A stretch of 64,000 bases of DNA from CBFIGX01 sp965662265 (lineage in GTDB: Bacteria > Bacteroidota > Bacteroidia > Flavobacteriales > UBA7430). The notes under the pieces are model-generated. The model did not search any database. It saw nothing but the letters and a program-made list of their open reading frames with translations, and was not told where the DNA came from. Position numbers and translations under genes: made by a program. Positions within the stretch are counted from its first letter, which is position 1; every line of letters begins with the position of its first letter. Below are positions 53,271 to 62,176 of the stretch, in pieces. Where the stretch lies: the NCBI GenBank assembly GCA_965662265.1, contig CBFIGX010000005.1:1-64000 (forward strand), written 5' to 3'.

Positions 53271-53839
53271 TTTTTCCAACTTATCTTTTCACTTATTGAG
53301 GACATGCGAATACCATCAACATTTATTTTTTCATCACAGTAACCAAAGTATAAAAACCCCAATACTTGATCTGGTTCTGAAAAACCTAAATACGTCTTAA
53401 GTGAATTTGAGTAAGTCATACCTCCAGTCGACCAGTGAACAGCAACATTTTTCTCTGCAGCTACTAACAATATATTTTGCACAGCACAAGAGGTAGCAAC
53501 AATCTCTTCTAGGAAGGCAATTTTAGAATTCGAATTTTTTGATATGACTGCAACTACATGAGAGGCTAGAATAGGAGTTCTAAGAAGCTTTTCATATTTA
53601 GCTTCAGTAAAATTATTAGAATCTACTTCCTTCTTGTAAAGATCGGCTTGATAATGTGCAAATTTATTTATTGCATTATCGGAAAATACAACAAATCTCC
53701 ATGGTTCTGTATTTCCATGAGTTGGTGCCCAGTTCGCAGCCTCAAGTATGTTTTCAACCAAGCTATCTGGCAAGCGCTTACCACTAAAAAACTTAGGCTT
53801 CACATTTCTTCTTTTTACTATTCTTTGTTTTATGTTCAT
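53267..53839 (-). CDS. Nitroreductase-family protein
   Basis: This 190-residue flavoprotein has the FMN-binding family features RRNVKPKFFSGKRLPDS, ILEAANWAPTHGNTEPWRFV and EEIVATSCAVQNILLVAAEK. It probably reduces a nitro or quinone compound using NAD(P)H; the physiological substrate is unknown. The upstream VanZ-like frame overlaps its first 47 bases. The ATG start matches family N-termini. Confidence 0.9.
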   Translation of the reverse strand: MNIKQRIVKRRNVKPKFFSGKRLPDSLVENILEAANWAPTHGNTEPWRFVVFSDNAINKFAHYQADLYKKEVDSNNFTEAKYEKLLRTPILASHVVAVISKNSNSKIAFLEEIVATSCAVQNILLVAAEKNVAVHWSTGGMTYSNSLKTYLGFSEPDQVLGFLYFGYCDEKINVDGIRMSSISEKISWKK

Positions 53840-54197
53840 TTTTATTATTGAAAAATTGAAAAATTATAACACCTAATAAATAAGCTAATACGTCTAGAAT
53901 ATCAGCAGTATATTGCTCCGATAAATTTGGTAAAACTAACTCAAAAATTAATGATATGTAAACTAAAAAAAATATTAATTGTTTAACAGAAAGTATATAG
54001 CATTGTTTTGCATATATGCTCAAAAAAAATCTTGTTATACTTAGAACAAGTACAGGTGCAATAATATCATTTAAATAAAATTGAATTATTGGGAAATTAC
54101 AACCACTTATATACCATTCATTTAGAATAAACAACAAGAAAGAGGATATAAAAGTGCTGTTAAAAATAATTACCCAGGGAGTATGCTTGCTATCCAT
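53793..54197 (-). CDS. VanZ-like small membrane protein
   Basis: This 134-residue protein has about four membrane helices and the segment FELVLPNLSEQYTADILDVL, reminiscent of VanZ-like proteins with their DxxDvxaY pattern. It ends in a Lys-rich tail (KTKNSKKKKCEA). It overlaps the nitroreductase gene by 47 bases and the zinc-ribbon gene by 28. The identity is tentative; a phospholipid- or wall-related membrane role is only a guess. Confidence 0.62.
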   Translation of the reverse strand: MDSKHTPWVIIFNSTFISSFLLFILNEWYISGCNFPIIQFYLNDIIAPVLVLSITRFFLSIYAKQCYILSVKQLIFFLVYISLIFELVLPNLSEQYTADILDVLAYLLGVIIFQFFNNKNEHKTKNSKKKKCEA

Positions 54198-54442
54198 AAT
54201 AGTAATGAAATTATTCCAAAGAAAAGAAGTTGAACAAACTGAATAATGCGCTTGCCAAATATCATTACAAAGCCATCTGAATCATTAATTTTAATAAATG
54301 GGATTTTATAAGGGTTAGGCTGGCCTTCTAGCACCTCTCTTGTCAAGCGTTCTTTTTTAAATAATTCTTCACCGCAATTGAAACAGTAAACCTCTTTGAC
54401 AGAATTCCAATTTTTACATTTTGCACATAGCTTTTCATTCAT
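54170..54442 (-). CDS. Zinc-ribbon small membrane protein
   Basis: The 90-residue protein begins with a two-pair cysteine ribbon (CAKC at 6-9 and CFNC at 20-23). The rest contains one amphipathic stretch and one C-terminal hydrophobic helix (about 66-88, IIQFVQLLFFGIISLLLWIA). It is probably an inner-membrane protein with a cytosolic zinc ribbon. Start at ATG 54442, 11 bases downstream of priA. Function unknown. Overlap with the next gene suggests coupled translation. Confidence 0.65.
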   Translation of the reverse strand: MNEKLCAKCKNWNSVKEVYCFNCGEELFKKERLTREVLEGQPNPYKIPFIKINDSDGFVMIFGKRIIQFVQLLFFGIISLLLWIASILPG

Positions 54443-54453
54443 TTCTTAAGGGA

Positions 54454-56937
54454 TTAAAAAGGATCTACATCAATTCGGATTTTTACACCTTTAAATTGTT
54501 CCATACTCCTAATACTATTTACATATTTGTTAAGCCTAAGTTTAGAATCAGCATAAGATAAGCTTCGTTCAATCTTCAATAAAATTTGCTTTTGATGTAA
54601 TGATTTGATTCGCTCTATATATGGAAATTCAGGCCCCAACACTCTAGATTCAAAAACTTGCCTTAAAGCATTTGCAAGTGTATCTGATGCATTAATTACT
54701 GTTGATCTACTTCTGTGACGGACCAATATATGTATCATCCTATAAAAGGGTGGGTATCTATATGTTTGACGCTCCTTTAACTGAACTTGTAGCATGGTCT
54801 TGTAATCATTTGACTTGACAAAGTTTAACACATCATGCTCTGGCTGAAAGGCCTGTATGACAACTTTACTTTGTTCTTGTTTTCTACCAGCACGACCAGA
54901 CACTTGGCAAAGCATTTGAAAGGCCCTCTCGAATGCTCTGAAATCTGGAAAATTGAAAAGCTGATCGGCATTTAATACACCAACCATCCCTACATGCTTA
55001 AAATCTAAACCTTTACTAATCATCTGTGTACCTACTAGAATGTCAATTTCTCTGTCTTCAAAGGCGTTAATTAGTCGTTCATAAGCTCCTTTCTGTCGTG
55101 TTGTATCATAATCCATTCGCAGAATTACTTTATCAGAGAAAATGGATGCTAATTCATCCTCAATTTTCTCAGTCCCAAAGCCCTTATACTTTACATCAAA
55201 GTTGTTACATAGCTTACAAAAGTTTGCGGGCTTTTCTGTATAACCACAGTAATGACATTTATGTTTATGTGTTTGTTTGTGGTAGGTAAGGCTAACATCA
55301 CAATACTTGCATTGAGGAACATGGCCACAAGACTGACATTGTTGCTGAGGTGCAAAACCTCTTCTATTCTGAAACAAAAGAACCTGTTGTCCAGTATTTA
55401 TAGTATCTTGAATAGAGCCTAACAATTGTTCAGAGAAGTGGCCGTGCATTTTTTTTCTTTTATACGCATGACCAATGTCTACAATCTGAATCTCTGGAAA
55501 ACTAAAGTTCCCAAACCGCTTTTTTAGAGTAGTAAGGTGGTACTTTTGCTCATAAACATTATATGCTGTTTCGAGAGAAGGAGTAGCAGTTCCAAGTAAT
55601 ATTTTACTTCCATAATGGCCTCCCATGTAAACAGCCAGATCCCTTGCATTATATCTTGGCGCTGGGTCTTGTTGTTTAAATGAAGTATCGTGCTCTTCGT
55701 CAACTATAACAAGTCCCAATTTAGCGAAAGGTAAAAAAACAGATGAACGCGCGCCAACTACAATTGGAAATCTAAGGTTGTGTCGTATATCACTCCATAA
55801 CTCAGCTTTTTCATTTATTCCAAACTTAGAGTGGTATACCGCTACTCTATCTCCAAAAGCATACTTTAGGCGTGATACTAGCTGTGTAGTTAATGCAATT
55901 TCAGGAACTAAATATAAAACCTGCTCTCCAGCATCTAAATACTTTTTAATGATATGAATGTATACTTCTGTTTTACCACTTGATGTTACTCCGTGAAGAA
56001 GCGAAACTTTTTTATCTGTAGAGTTAAAGCTGTCTAATGCCTTTTGTTGCTCCTCATTTAGATGCTTTAATTTAGGAATCTTTAAATCAAATTGTTCTAA
56101 CCTGTTAACTTCAACATCATACAATTCAATAATATTCTTTTCCACAAGGCCCTTGGCATGAACAGTTTTAAATCCATGATTTTTACAGAAGGGATAAAAA
56201 TCTATTTCAGATTGGGATTCCAATAAAAATTGATGCAAAAATGCTTCTTGTTTAGGTGATTTTCTATACTTATTTAAGAGTTTGATAGCATTTTCTGAAT
56301 TGACATCTTTTGCCAAACAAAAGACACGTTTCTTCTTAGAACGATACTGCTCTTTGATTTCATCCTCTAGCTTAATTATTTTTGAGTCTTGCATACCTTT
56401 GATGAAAGGTAACACTGTTTTGAGTTGTAAAATTTTAGCAACTTCTTTAACCCTCAATCTTTGGTGTAATTCTAATGCCTCTACAACAAGAAATTCAGCA
56501 TCAGTTAATTCAGTTTTATTTAAATTGAAATCAGGGTGTATAACAAGATAGGTTTCGTTAGCGAGCTTATATGAAGACGGTAGAGCTGCATTCATAACTT
56601 CACCTATAGAACACATGTAGTATTTTGACACCCATTGCCACAAAGCAATATTTGCCTTAGAAACTATAGGTGTATCATCTAAAACTTCCATAACATACTT
56701 AAGTTCATAGGAAGGTTTAATATGATGAATTGACTCAACTATTGCAGCATATACTTTTGTATTTCCAAAAGGAACGGCAACGCGACATCCTACTTGAACC
56801 AAGCCTAAGATTTCCTCTCTTAACTGGTACGTAAATATTTGTTTTACAGGCAGGGGAAGAATTACATTAACATATATATTTTCCTCAGCCTCCAACAGTT
56901 TGTTTTTTTGCTTTTTTAGAGCCAGAATACAACTCAT
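54454..56937 (-). CDS. priA: Primosomal replication restart helicase PriA
   Basis: This 827-residue helicase restarts stalled forks by loading the replicative helicase. The 3' DNA-binding domain begins INVILPLP-like near residue 22, Walker A is VTSSGKTEVY, motif II is DEEHDTSF, and the zinc-binding insert is visible (QSCGHVPQCKYC, HKCHYCGYT, ANFCKLCN). Motifs GTQMISKGLDF and SGRAGR complete the helicase core. The longest frame starts at an ATG overlapping the upstream methyltransferase by 53 bases; a downstream TTG (about codon 15) would reduce the overlap and give a more standard N-terminus, so the start is uncertain. Confidence 0.94.
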   Translation of the reverse strand: MSCILALKKQKNKLLEAEENIYVNVILPLPVKQIFTYQLREEILGLVQVGCRVAVPFGNTKVYAAIVESIHHIKPSYELKYVMEVLDDTPIVSKANIALWQWVSKYYMCSIGEVMNAALPSSYKLANETYLVIHPDFNLNKTELTDAEFLVVEALELHQRLRVKEVAKILQLKTVLPFIKGMQDSKIIKLEDEIKEQYRSKKKRVFCLAKDVNSENAIKLLNKYRKSPKQEAFLHQFLLESQSEIDFYPFCKNHGFKTVHAKGLVEKNIIELYDVEVNRLEQFDLKIPKLKHLNEEQQKALDSFNSTDKKVSLLHGVTSSGKTEVYIHIIKKYLDAGEQVLYLVPEIALTTQLVSRLKYAFGDRVAVYHSKFGINEKAELWSDIRHNLRFPIVVGARSSVFLPFAKLGLVIVDEEHDTSFKQQDPAPRYNARDLAVYMGGHYGSKILLGTATPSLETAYNVYEQKYHLTTLKKRFGNFSFPEIQIVDIGHAYKRKKMHGHFSEQLLGSIQDTINTGQQVLLFQNRRGFAPQQQCQSCGHVPQCKYCDVSLTYHKQTHKHKCHYCGYTEKPANFCKLCNNFDVKYKGFGTEKIEDELASIFSDKVILRMDYDTTRQKGAYERLINAFEDREIDILVGTQMISKGLDFKHVGMVGVLNADQLFNFPDFRAFERAFQMLCQVSGRAGRKQEQSKVVIQAFQPEHDVLNFVKSNDYKTMLQVQLKERQTYRYPPFYRMIHILVRHRSRSTVINASDTLANALRQVFESRVLGPEFPYIERIKSLHQKQILLKIERSLSYADSKLRLNKYVNSIRSMEQFKGVKIRIDVDPF

Positions 56938-58066
56938 ATTTTACAAATCTACATTCGAGTTTAGCTTGAAAAATTTCTATTTTTCTAGATGAACGAAGTC
57001 CAACATACTTCAAACCTTCTAAGTGAGATGTTAAAAACCAGGCTTCAGCACCGGCGTAATATTTCTTCAATGTATTACCTATAGCTTCGTATAAAGTAGG
57101 AATATTTTCTTTTATTCTAACACCATATGGAGGGTTAAATACCAGATGAGTTGGGCCGTCGGGTTTTGATGTTTCAAAAAAGTTTTTATGTTGAATCTCG
57201 ATATACTCTTCTAAACCAGAATTTGCAATATTTAACTTTGCATGTTCTACCGTTTCTTTGTTAAGATCGTATCCAATTATTTTACCATAGCAATCTTGAG
57301 CTTTTTTTAGCTGACTAGCTCTAATGAGGTCCCATAAATCTTGATCATAGTCAGGCCAGTGTTGAAACGCGTAGTGTGGACGGTTAATATTAGCTGGTAT
57401 ATTGGCTCCAATCATGGCAGCTTCAATTAAAAAAGTACCAGAACCACACATACCATCAACAAAATGAGATTTTTTATCCCAGCCACTAAGAAGTATAAGA
57501 CCGGCAGCTAAAGCTTCAGATATAGGTGCCTCATTAGTATGTAATCTGTAGCCTCTTTTGTGAAGAGATTTTCCAGAACTATCTATTGATAAAGTACAAG
57601 AGTCATTAGTGATATGTATATTGAGTCTTATGTCTGGCTCATCTAAATCTACATCAGGTCTTAAACCACAGTTATCTCTAAATTGATCTACAATGGCATC
57701 TTTAGCCTTTAGAGAAATATATAATGAATGATTGAAATAAGGGGAATTAACGAAAGAATCAATCGCAAAAGTTTGATCAATAGTCATGTAATTACTCCAA
57801 TCTATAGCACTCATTTGGCTATAAAACTCGGCTTCATTTTTGACTTTAAAGGTTTTTATTGGTTTTATGATTCTTACGGCAGTCCTCAAGGAGAGATTAG
57901 CTTTATACATAAATCCCAAATCACCTTTAAACTTTACGGCACGTCTTAGTGTTTTAATATCTTGTGCACCCAACTGAAGTAATTCTTTAGCAAGTACATC
58001 CTCTAGACCATGATAGGTCTTAGCAATCATTTCATAATTGCAATCCATGTTTGTTTTCTTTGGCAT
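56885..58066 (-). CDS. THUMP-domain rRNA (guanine-N2) methyltransferase
   Basis: This 393-residue protein resembles the RlmL N-terminal half/YpsC family: an N-terminal THUMP RNA-binding domain (about 8-165), then a SAM-dependent methyltransferase domain with VDGMCGSGTFLIEAA (motif I), IGYDLNKETVEHAKLN and the catalytic NPPYG (near 311). It methylates guanine N2 in 23S rRNA by family inference. An ATG six codons inside is an alternative start. It overlaps priA by 53 bases in the longest reading. Confidence 0.9.
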   Translation of the reverse strand: MPKKTNMDCNYEMIAKTYHGLEDVLAKELLQLGAQDIKTLRRAVKFKGDLGFMYKANLSLRTAVRIIKPIKTFKVKNEAEFYSQMSAIDWSNYMTIDQTFAIDSFVNSPYFNHSLYISLKAKDAIVDQFRDNCGLRPDVDLDEPDIRLNIHITNDSCTLSIDSSGKSLHKRGYRLHTNEAPISEALAAGLILLSGWDKKSHFVDGMCGSGTFLIEAAMIGANIPANINRPHYAFQHWPDYDQDLWDLIRASQLKKAQDCYGKIIGYDLNKETVEHAKLNIANSGLEEYIEIQHKNFFETSKPDGPTHLVFNPPYGVRIKENIPTLYEAIGNTLKKYYAGAEAWFLTSHLEGLKYVGLRSSRKIEIFQAKLECRFVKYELYSGSKKAKKQTVGG

Positions 58067-58091
58067 TCCCTTAAACCATCTTTGTTTACTA

Positions 58092-58118
58092 CAAAGATAA
58101 ATGTATTTAATAAAGCAA
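58092..58118 (-). promoter_or_regulatory. Candidate promoter of the THUMP methyltransferase gene
   Basis: On the minus strand TATCTTTG (58092-58099) lies 26 bases before the ATG, with TTG (58116-58118) at a spacing of 16, one short of the usual range. Confidence 0.4.
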
Positions 58119-58123
58119 AAAAT

Positions 58124-59329
58124 CTATAGCAATTTACCTGCAATGAATCCAGTAGTCCAAGCTGCCTGAAAGTTAAACCCACCAGTAATACCGTCAATAT
58201 CAAGTATTTCTCCTGCAAAATATAAGTTTTTGTATTTGTATGTTGACATTGTATTTGGATTTATTTCTTCTAAACTTACACCCCCACAAGTTACAAACTC
58301 TTCCTTAAAGGTAGTTTTGCCAGATACATTATAGGTGTCGTTAAGTAAAACATTGACAATTTTATTTCGATCTTTTTTTGATATGTCTTTCCAAAATATA
58401 TCTTCATCAACACCTATTTTACAAACTAGATAATTCCAAATTCTAGAAGGAAGGCTAAAGGGATTGGTGTTTTTTATTTTCTTTTTTTCAATAGATAATA
58501 ATTTATGATCTAAAAGAAGCTTTACCTGATCTTCATTTTTAATTGAAAGCCAATTTATTTGCAAGGTAAACTGGTAATTTTTTTCTTTTAAATACCTAGC
58601 GCCCCATGCAGATAATTTTAGTACGGCGGGACCACTCATTCCCCAGTGTGTAATAAGAACAGGACCTTGGTATTCTAGTTTTGTAGATTGAATACGTACC
58701 GATGTATTTTCTACAACAACTCCCATCAACTCTTTAATAGACGCTTCAGGCATGTTAAAAGTAAAAAGAGACGGAACTGGATCTACTATTGGTAAATTAA
58801 AAGCGTTAAGCCAATCAAAGCCTTTAATTTTAGGACTACCTCCAGTGGCAATTATGACCTTATCGAATAATTTGATTTCTTTATTTACTTCAAGTCGAAA
58901 GTTATCATTTAATTTAGATATCGCGCTCACTCTAGACTCAGTTAAAATCTTAATATCTAGGTCTTGTGCTTCTTTTAAAAAACAATTTATTATTGTTTGA
59001 GAGTTATCTGTAATAGGGAACATTCTGTTATCATCCTCTGTTTTGAGTGCTACATTTCTTGCTTCGAACCAGTCGATGGTATCTTGGACATGAAATTGTG
59101 AAAATGACTTTTTCAAAAAGGACTCACCTCTTGGATAAAACTTTGACAATTGAGAGGTCTTTAAGCAATGATGAGTAACATTACAACGTCCTCCCCCAGA
59201 AACCTTAAGTTTAGATAGTAGTTTGTTTGATTTTTCAAACAGGGTTACTTGTGAGTTTTTGTGATGCTTTTTAACAGAAAAGGAAGCGAAAAAACCTGCG
59301 GCACCGCCTCCTATGATTGCTACTTTCAT
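58124..59329 (-). CDS. HI0933-type FAD-dependent oxidoreductase
   Basis: This 401-residue flavoprotein of the HI0933/YhiN family has the FAD-binding dinucleotide fold (VAIIGGGAAGFFAS, 3-16), LLSKLKVSGGGRCNVTH, IIATGGSP and the C-terminal LYFAGEILDIDGITGGFNFQ. The substrate is unknown; family members are conserved oxidoreductases of unclear role. The gene ends 57 bases before the methyltransferase start. Confidence 0.9.
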   Translation of the reverse strand: MKVAIIGGGAAGFFASFSVKKHHKNSQVTLFEKSNKLLSKLKVSGGGRCNVTHHCLKTSQLSKFYPRGESFLKKSFSQFHVQDTIDWFEARNVALKTEDDNRMFPITDNSQTIINCFLKEAQDLDIKILTESRVSAISKLNDNFRLEVNKEIKLFDKVIIATGGSPKIKGFDWLNAFNLPIVDPVPSLFTFNMPEASIKELMGVVVENTSVRIQSTKLEYQGPVLITHWGMSGPAVLKLSAWGARYLKEKNYQFTLQINWLSIKNEDQVKLLLDHKLLSIEKKKIKNTNPFSLPSRIWNYLVCKIGVDEDIFWKDISKKDRNKIVNVLLNDTYNVSGKTTFKEEFVTCGGVSLEEINPNTMSTYKYKNLYFAGEILDIDGITGGFNFQAAWTTGFIAGKLL

Positions 59330-59386
59330 AGGGCTAAAATAAATACGATTCTAAACTAATATACTTAGTTTCTAGTAGATTTTTTT

Positions 59387-61144
59387 TTAAATCTTTCGCA
59401 TCCTCAGGCTTTCTGGTGTTACTTCTAGATACTCATCTTCTCCAATATACTCCATAGATTCTTCGAGTGAAAAAACAATTTTTGGTGCAATTTTCATGGC
59501 GTCATCTGAGCCAGATTTCCTCATATTTGTTAATTGCTTACCCTTAATCAAATTAACTTCTAAATCGTTATCTCTAGAGTGTTCACCAACAACTTGGCCT
59601 TTATAAATGACATCTCCTGGGTCAACAAAAAAACGACCTCGATCTTGTAATCTGTTAATGGCAAAACCAGTAGCAGGTCCTTGTTCCATAGAAATAAGAG
59701 CTCCTTTAGGTTTGGCATTGAGTTGACCTTTAAAAGGCAAATACTCTCTAAACCTATGGGTCATAATAGCCTGCCCAGCAGTAGCGGTAAGCATATTGTT
59801 TCTCAATCCTATCAAGCCTCGCGATGGAATATCAAACTCTAAATGTTGAAGGTCTCCTTTAGGCTCCATGACCAATAAGTCACCTTTACGTTGTGTTACT
59901 AGCTCAATGGCTTTTCCAGAGTAGTCATCTGGCACATCAATAACCAATGACTCATATGGTTCACACGTTTGCCCATTAATTTCTTTTTTAATCACCTGAG
60001 GTTTTCCTACTTGAAGTTCATATCCCTCACGTCTCATTGTTTCAATTAAAACAGACAAATGGAGTATTCCTCGACCATAAACATTAAACTTGTCTTCAGT
60101 ATCTGTTTCTTCAACACGTAGTGCAAGATTTTTTTCAGTCTCTTTAAATAAGCGATCTCTTAGATGGCGTGAAGTGACAAATTTTCCTTCTTTACCAAAG
60201 AATGGGGAATTATTAATTGTAAAAAGCATACTCATAGTAGGCTCATCGACAGCTATTCGTGGAAGTGGGTCCGGATTGTCGATATCTGCCAGAGTATCCC
60301 CAATTTCAAAATCTTCTAAGCCAATTATTGCACATAAATCGCCACTCCTTACCTGTTCAACTTCAGTTCTTCCCAAACCCTCAAAAACGTAAAGTTCTTT
60401 GATGCGAACTTTTTTATTTGCACCATCTTTACAAAGCATATAATCTTTACCTCGAATTAAATCGCCTCTAAACACTCTTCCAATCGCTATTCTACCTTTG
60501 AAACTAGAAAAATCTAAGGATGTAATTTGCATTTGTGCAGTACCTTTATTGTATGGTGCCTCCGGAATTGTATCTAATACAGCATCTAATAATGGAACTA
60601 TGTTCTTTGTTGGCTTCGTCCAATCTGTACTCATCCAACCTTGCTTTGATGAACCATAAATAGTTACAAAATCTAATTGATTTTCTGTCGCATCGAGATT
60701 AAACATCAAATCGAATACCTGTTCTTGAACAATCTCTGGTGTACAATTTTCTTTATCCACTTTATTAACAACTACAATAGGCTTTAAACCAAGTGAGATT
60801 GCCTTACTTAAAACAAAACGTGTTTGAGGCATAGCCCCTTCAAAGGCATCAACTAGTAACAAAACTCCATCCGCCATTTTCAACACACGTTCCACTTCCC
60901 CCCCAAAATCAGCGTGACCAGGCGTGTCAAGTATATTGATTTTCACACCTTTATACATGGCAGCAACGTTTTTGGAAAGAATAGTAATACCCCGTTCTCT
61001 TTCTAAATCATTATTATCCAAAATTAAATCACCTGTATCTTTTCGAGGATCCATAATTTGGCATTCGTGAATAATTTTATCTACCAAAGTTGTTTTACCG
61101 TGGTCAACGTGGGCAATGATTGCAATATTACGTATAGACTTCAT
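59387..61144 (-). CDS. typA: Translational GTPase TypA/BipA
   Basis: This 585-residue ribosome-associated GTPase acts in stress adaptation and 50S assembly. The G domain shows AHVDHGKTTLVD (11-22), RERGITI, DTPGHADFGGEVER and NKVDKE. EF-G-like domains and the TypA-specific C-terminal domain (about 480-585, GPATGFAINRLQDRGRFFVD) follow. The length is a little short of the 600-plus residues usual in E. coli but normal for the group. Confidence 0.97.
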   Translation of the reverse strand: MKSIRNIAIIAHVDHGKTTLVDKIIHECQIMDPRKDTGDLILDNNDLERERGITILSKNVAAMYKGVKINILDTPGHADFGGEVERVLKMADGVLLLVDAFEGAMPQTRFVLSKAISLGLKPIVVVNKVDKENCTPEIVQEQVFDLMFNLDATENQLDFVTIYGSSKQGWMSTDWTKPTKNIVPLLDAVLDTIPEAPYNKGTAQMQITSLDFSSFKGRIAIGRVFRGDLIRGKDYMLCKDGANKKVRIKELYVFEGLGRTEVEQVRSGDLCAIIGLEDFEIGDTLADIDNPDPLPRIAVDEPTMSMLFTINNSPFFGKEGKFVTSRHLRDRLFKETEKNLALRVEETDTEDKFNVYGRGILHLSVLIETMRREGYELQVGKPQVIKKEINGQTCEPYESLVIDVPDDYSGKAIELVTQRKGDLLVMEPKGDLQHLEFDIPSRGLIGLRNNMLTATAGQAIMTHRFREYLPFKGQLNAKPKGALISMEQGPATGFAINRLQDRGRFFVDPGDVIYKGQVVGEHSRDNDLEVNLIKGKQLTNMRKSGSDDAMKIAPKIVFSLEESMEYIGEDEYLEVTPESLRMRKI

Positions 61145-61163
61145 TGTTAATTTTTTGAGACTG

Positions 61164-61171
61164 CAAAACTA
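61164..61171 (-). promoter_or_regulatory. Candidate -7 element of typA
   Basis: On the minus strand TAGTTTTG matches TAnnTTTG, 20 bases before the typA ATG. No TTG is at ideal spacing. Confidence 0.4.
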
Positions 61172-61202
61172 ACGAGAATATATGATTGACCGTCTATTTT
61201 AT

Positions 61203-61871
61203 TCAGTTATTTGCCGAATCAGTAAAATATAGATGTATGAGATGTTTTTTTTGCAAAGCAAATGTCAACAAGGAATTAACTCCATTTAGATTCAATTTTC
61301 TACATATATTAAACCTATGATTCTGCACCGTTTTAACACTAACAAATAACATTTCAGCAATTTGATTTGAACTGAAATTATCTGCTATTAGCTTTAAAAT
61401 TTTAGACTCACTCTTCGTTAATGATTTTATTGTAGTACTAGAGGACAAATCTATATTACTTTCCCTGCTTGTAAAAAACATTTGTATAGATGATGAAGTG
61501 AAAATATCGTCATCAAAAACTGTATGTATACCTCTTATAATTTCATCAGTTACATCTTCTTTTAACACATAAACTTTCGCACCAAAATCTAGTGCTAAAT
61601 TATATATGGATTCATCCTTATACTTAGTCAAAATAATAATCTTAGTTTTAAGATTAAGGTCTTTGATCTTTCTTGTAATCTCTAGTCCATTTATATTTGG
61701 TAAATCTACACCCAAGATTGCTAGATCTGGATGTAAGGACTGTATTGTTTCTAATACTTCATCGCCTTTGGTAAGCGTGTGTTCAACATTAAAATTTTTT
61801 TCTTTATTTATAATTGATTTTAATCCATACAAAAAGACTGGATGATCATCCGCCACTATTATTTTTTTCAT
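61203..61871 (-). CDS. NarL/FixJ-type regulator with altered phosphoacceptor site
   Basis: This 222-residue transcription regulator has an N-terminal receiver domain and a C-terminal LuxR-type helix-turn-helix (LTKSESKILKLIADNFSSNQ, FVSVKTVQNHRFNICRKLN). The receiver acidic pair Asp8-Asp9, the Thr/Ser region (ILTK) and Lys106 (YVLKED) are kept. However, the position of the usual phosphorylated Asp, four residues before the Pro in the LLDxxMP motif, is Gly54 (DLAILGVDLPN); an Asp sits two residues later at 56. It may therefore be regulated without classical phosphorylation. No histidine kinase is adjacent. Target genes unknown. Confidence 0.88.
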   Translation of the reverse strand: MKKIIVADDHPVFLYGLKSIINKEKNFNVEHTLTKGDEVLETIQSLHPDLAILGVDLPNINGLEITRKIKDLNLKTKIIILTKYKDESIYNLALDFGAKVYVLKEDVTDEIIRGIHTVFDDDIFTSSSIQMFFTSRESNIDLSSSTTIKSLTKSESKILKLIADNFSSNQIAEMLFVSVKTVQNHRFNICRKLNLNGVNSLLTFALQKKHLIHLYFTDSANN

Positions 61872-62176
61872 GATTATATATTTTTATTGATTATGTTTTA
61901 GCTTTATTATTAAAATTGGCACTATGTTTTTATTAAATATTATTATAGAAATTATTACGCAATATCAAATATATGATAATTTACATATTATATTAGTTAG
62001 TTTTATTATATTGTTTTGTGTATTATCACTCAATTTTATTTAAAATTGCACGCACCACAATATATAGTCGAATGTAAAAAAACCGAATCGAATAAATGAT
62101 TAGGTTAATTGGTTAGTTGGTGTAAAGAATTGATATACGAGTATGATTTTCTTAATTAAATTATTATGTTGTTGGC
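61872..62176. other. AT-rich divergent intergenic region
   Basis: These 305 bases separate the regulator gene from the DUF3089 lipoprotein. The stretch is extremely AT-rich with long A/T runs. I see no exact TAnnTTTG element, no RNA gene and no coding frame of note. It presumably holds both divergent promoters and may be a target of the neighbouring regulator. Confidence 0.55.
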
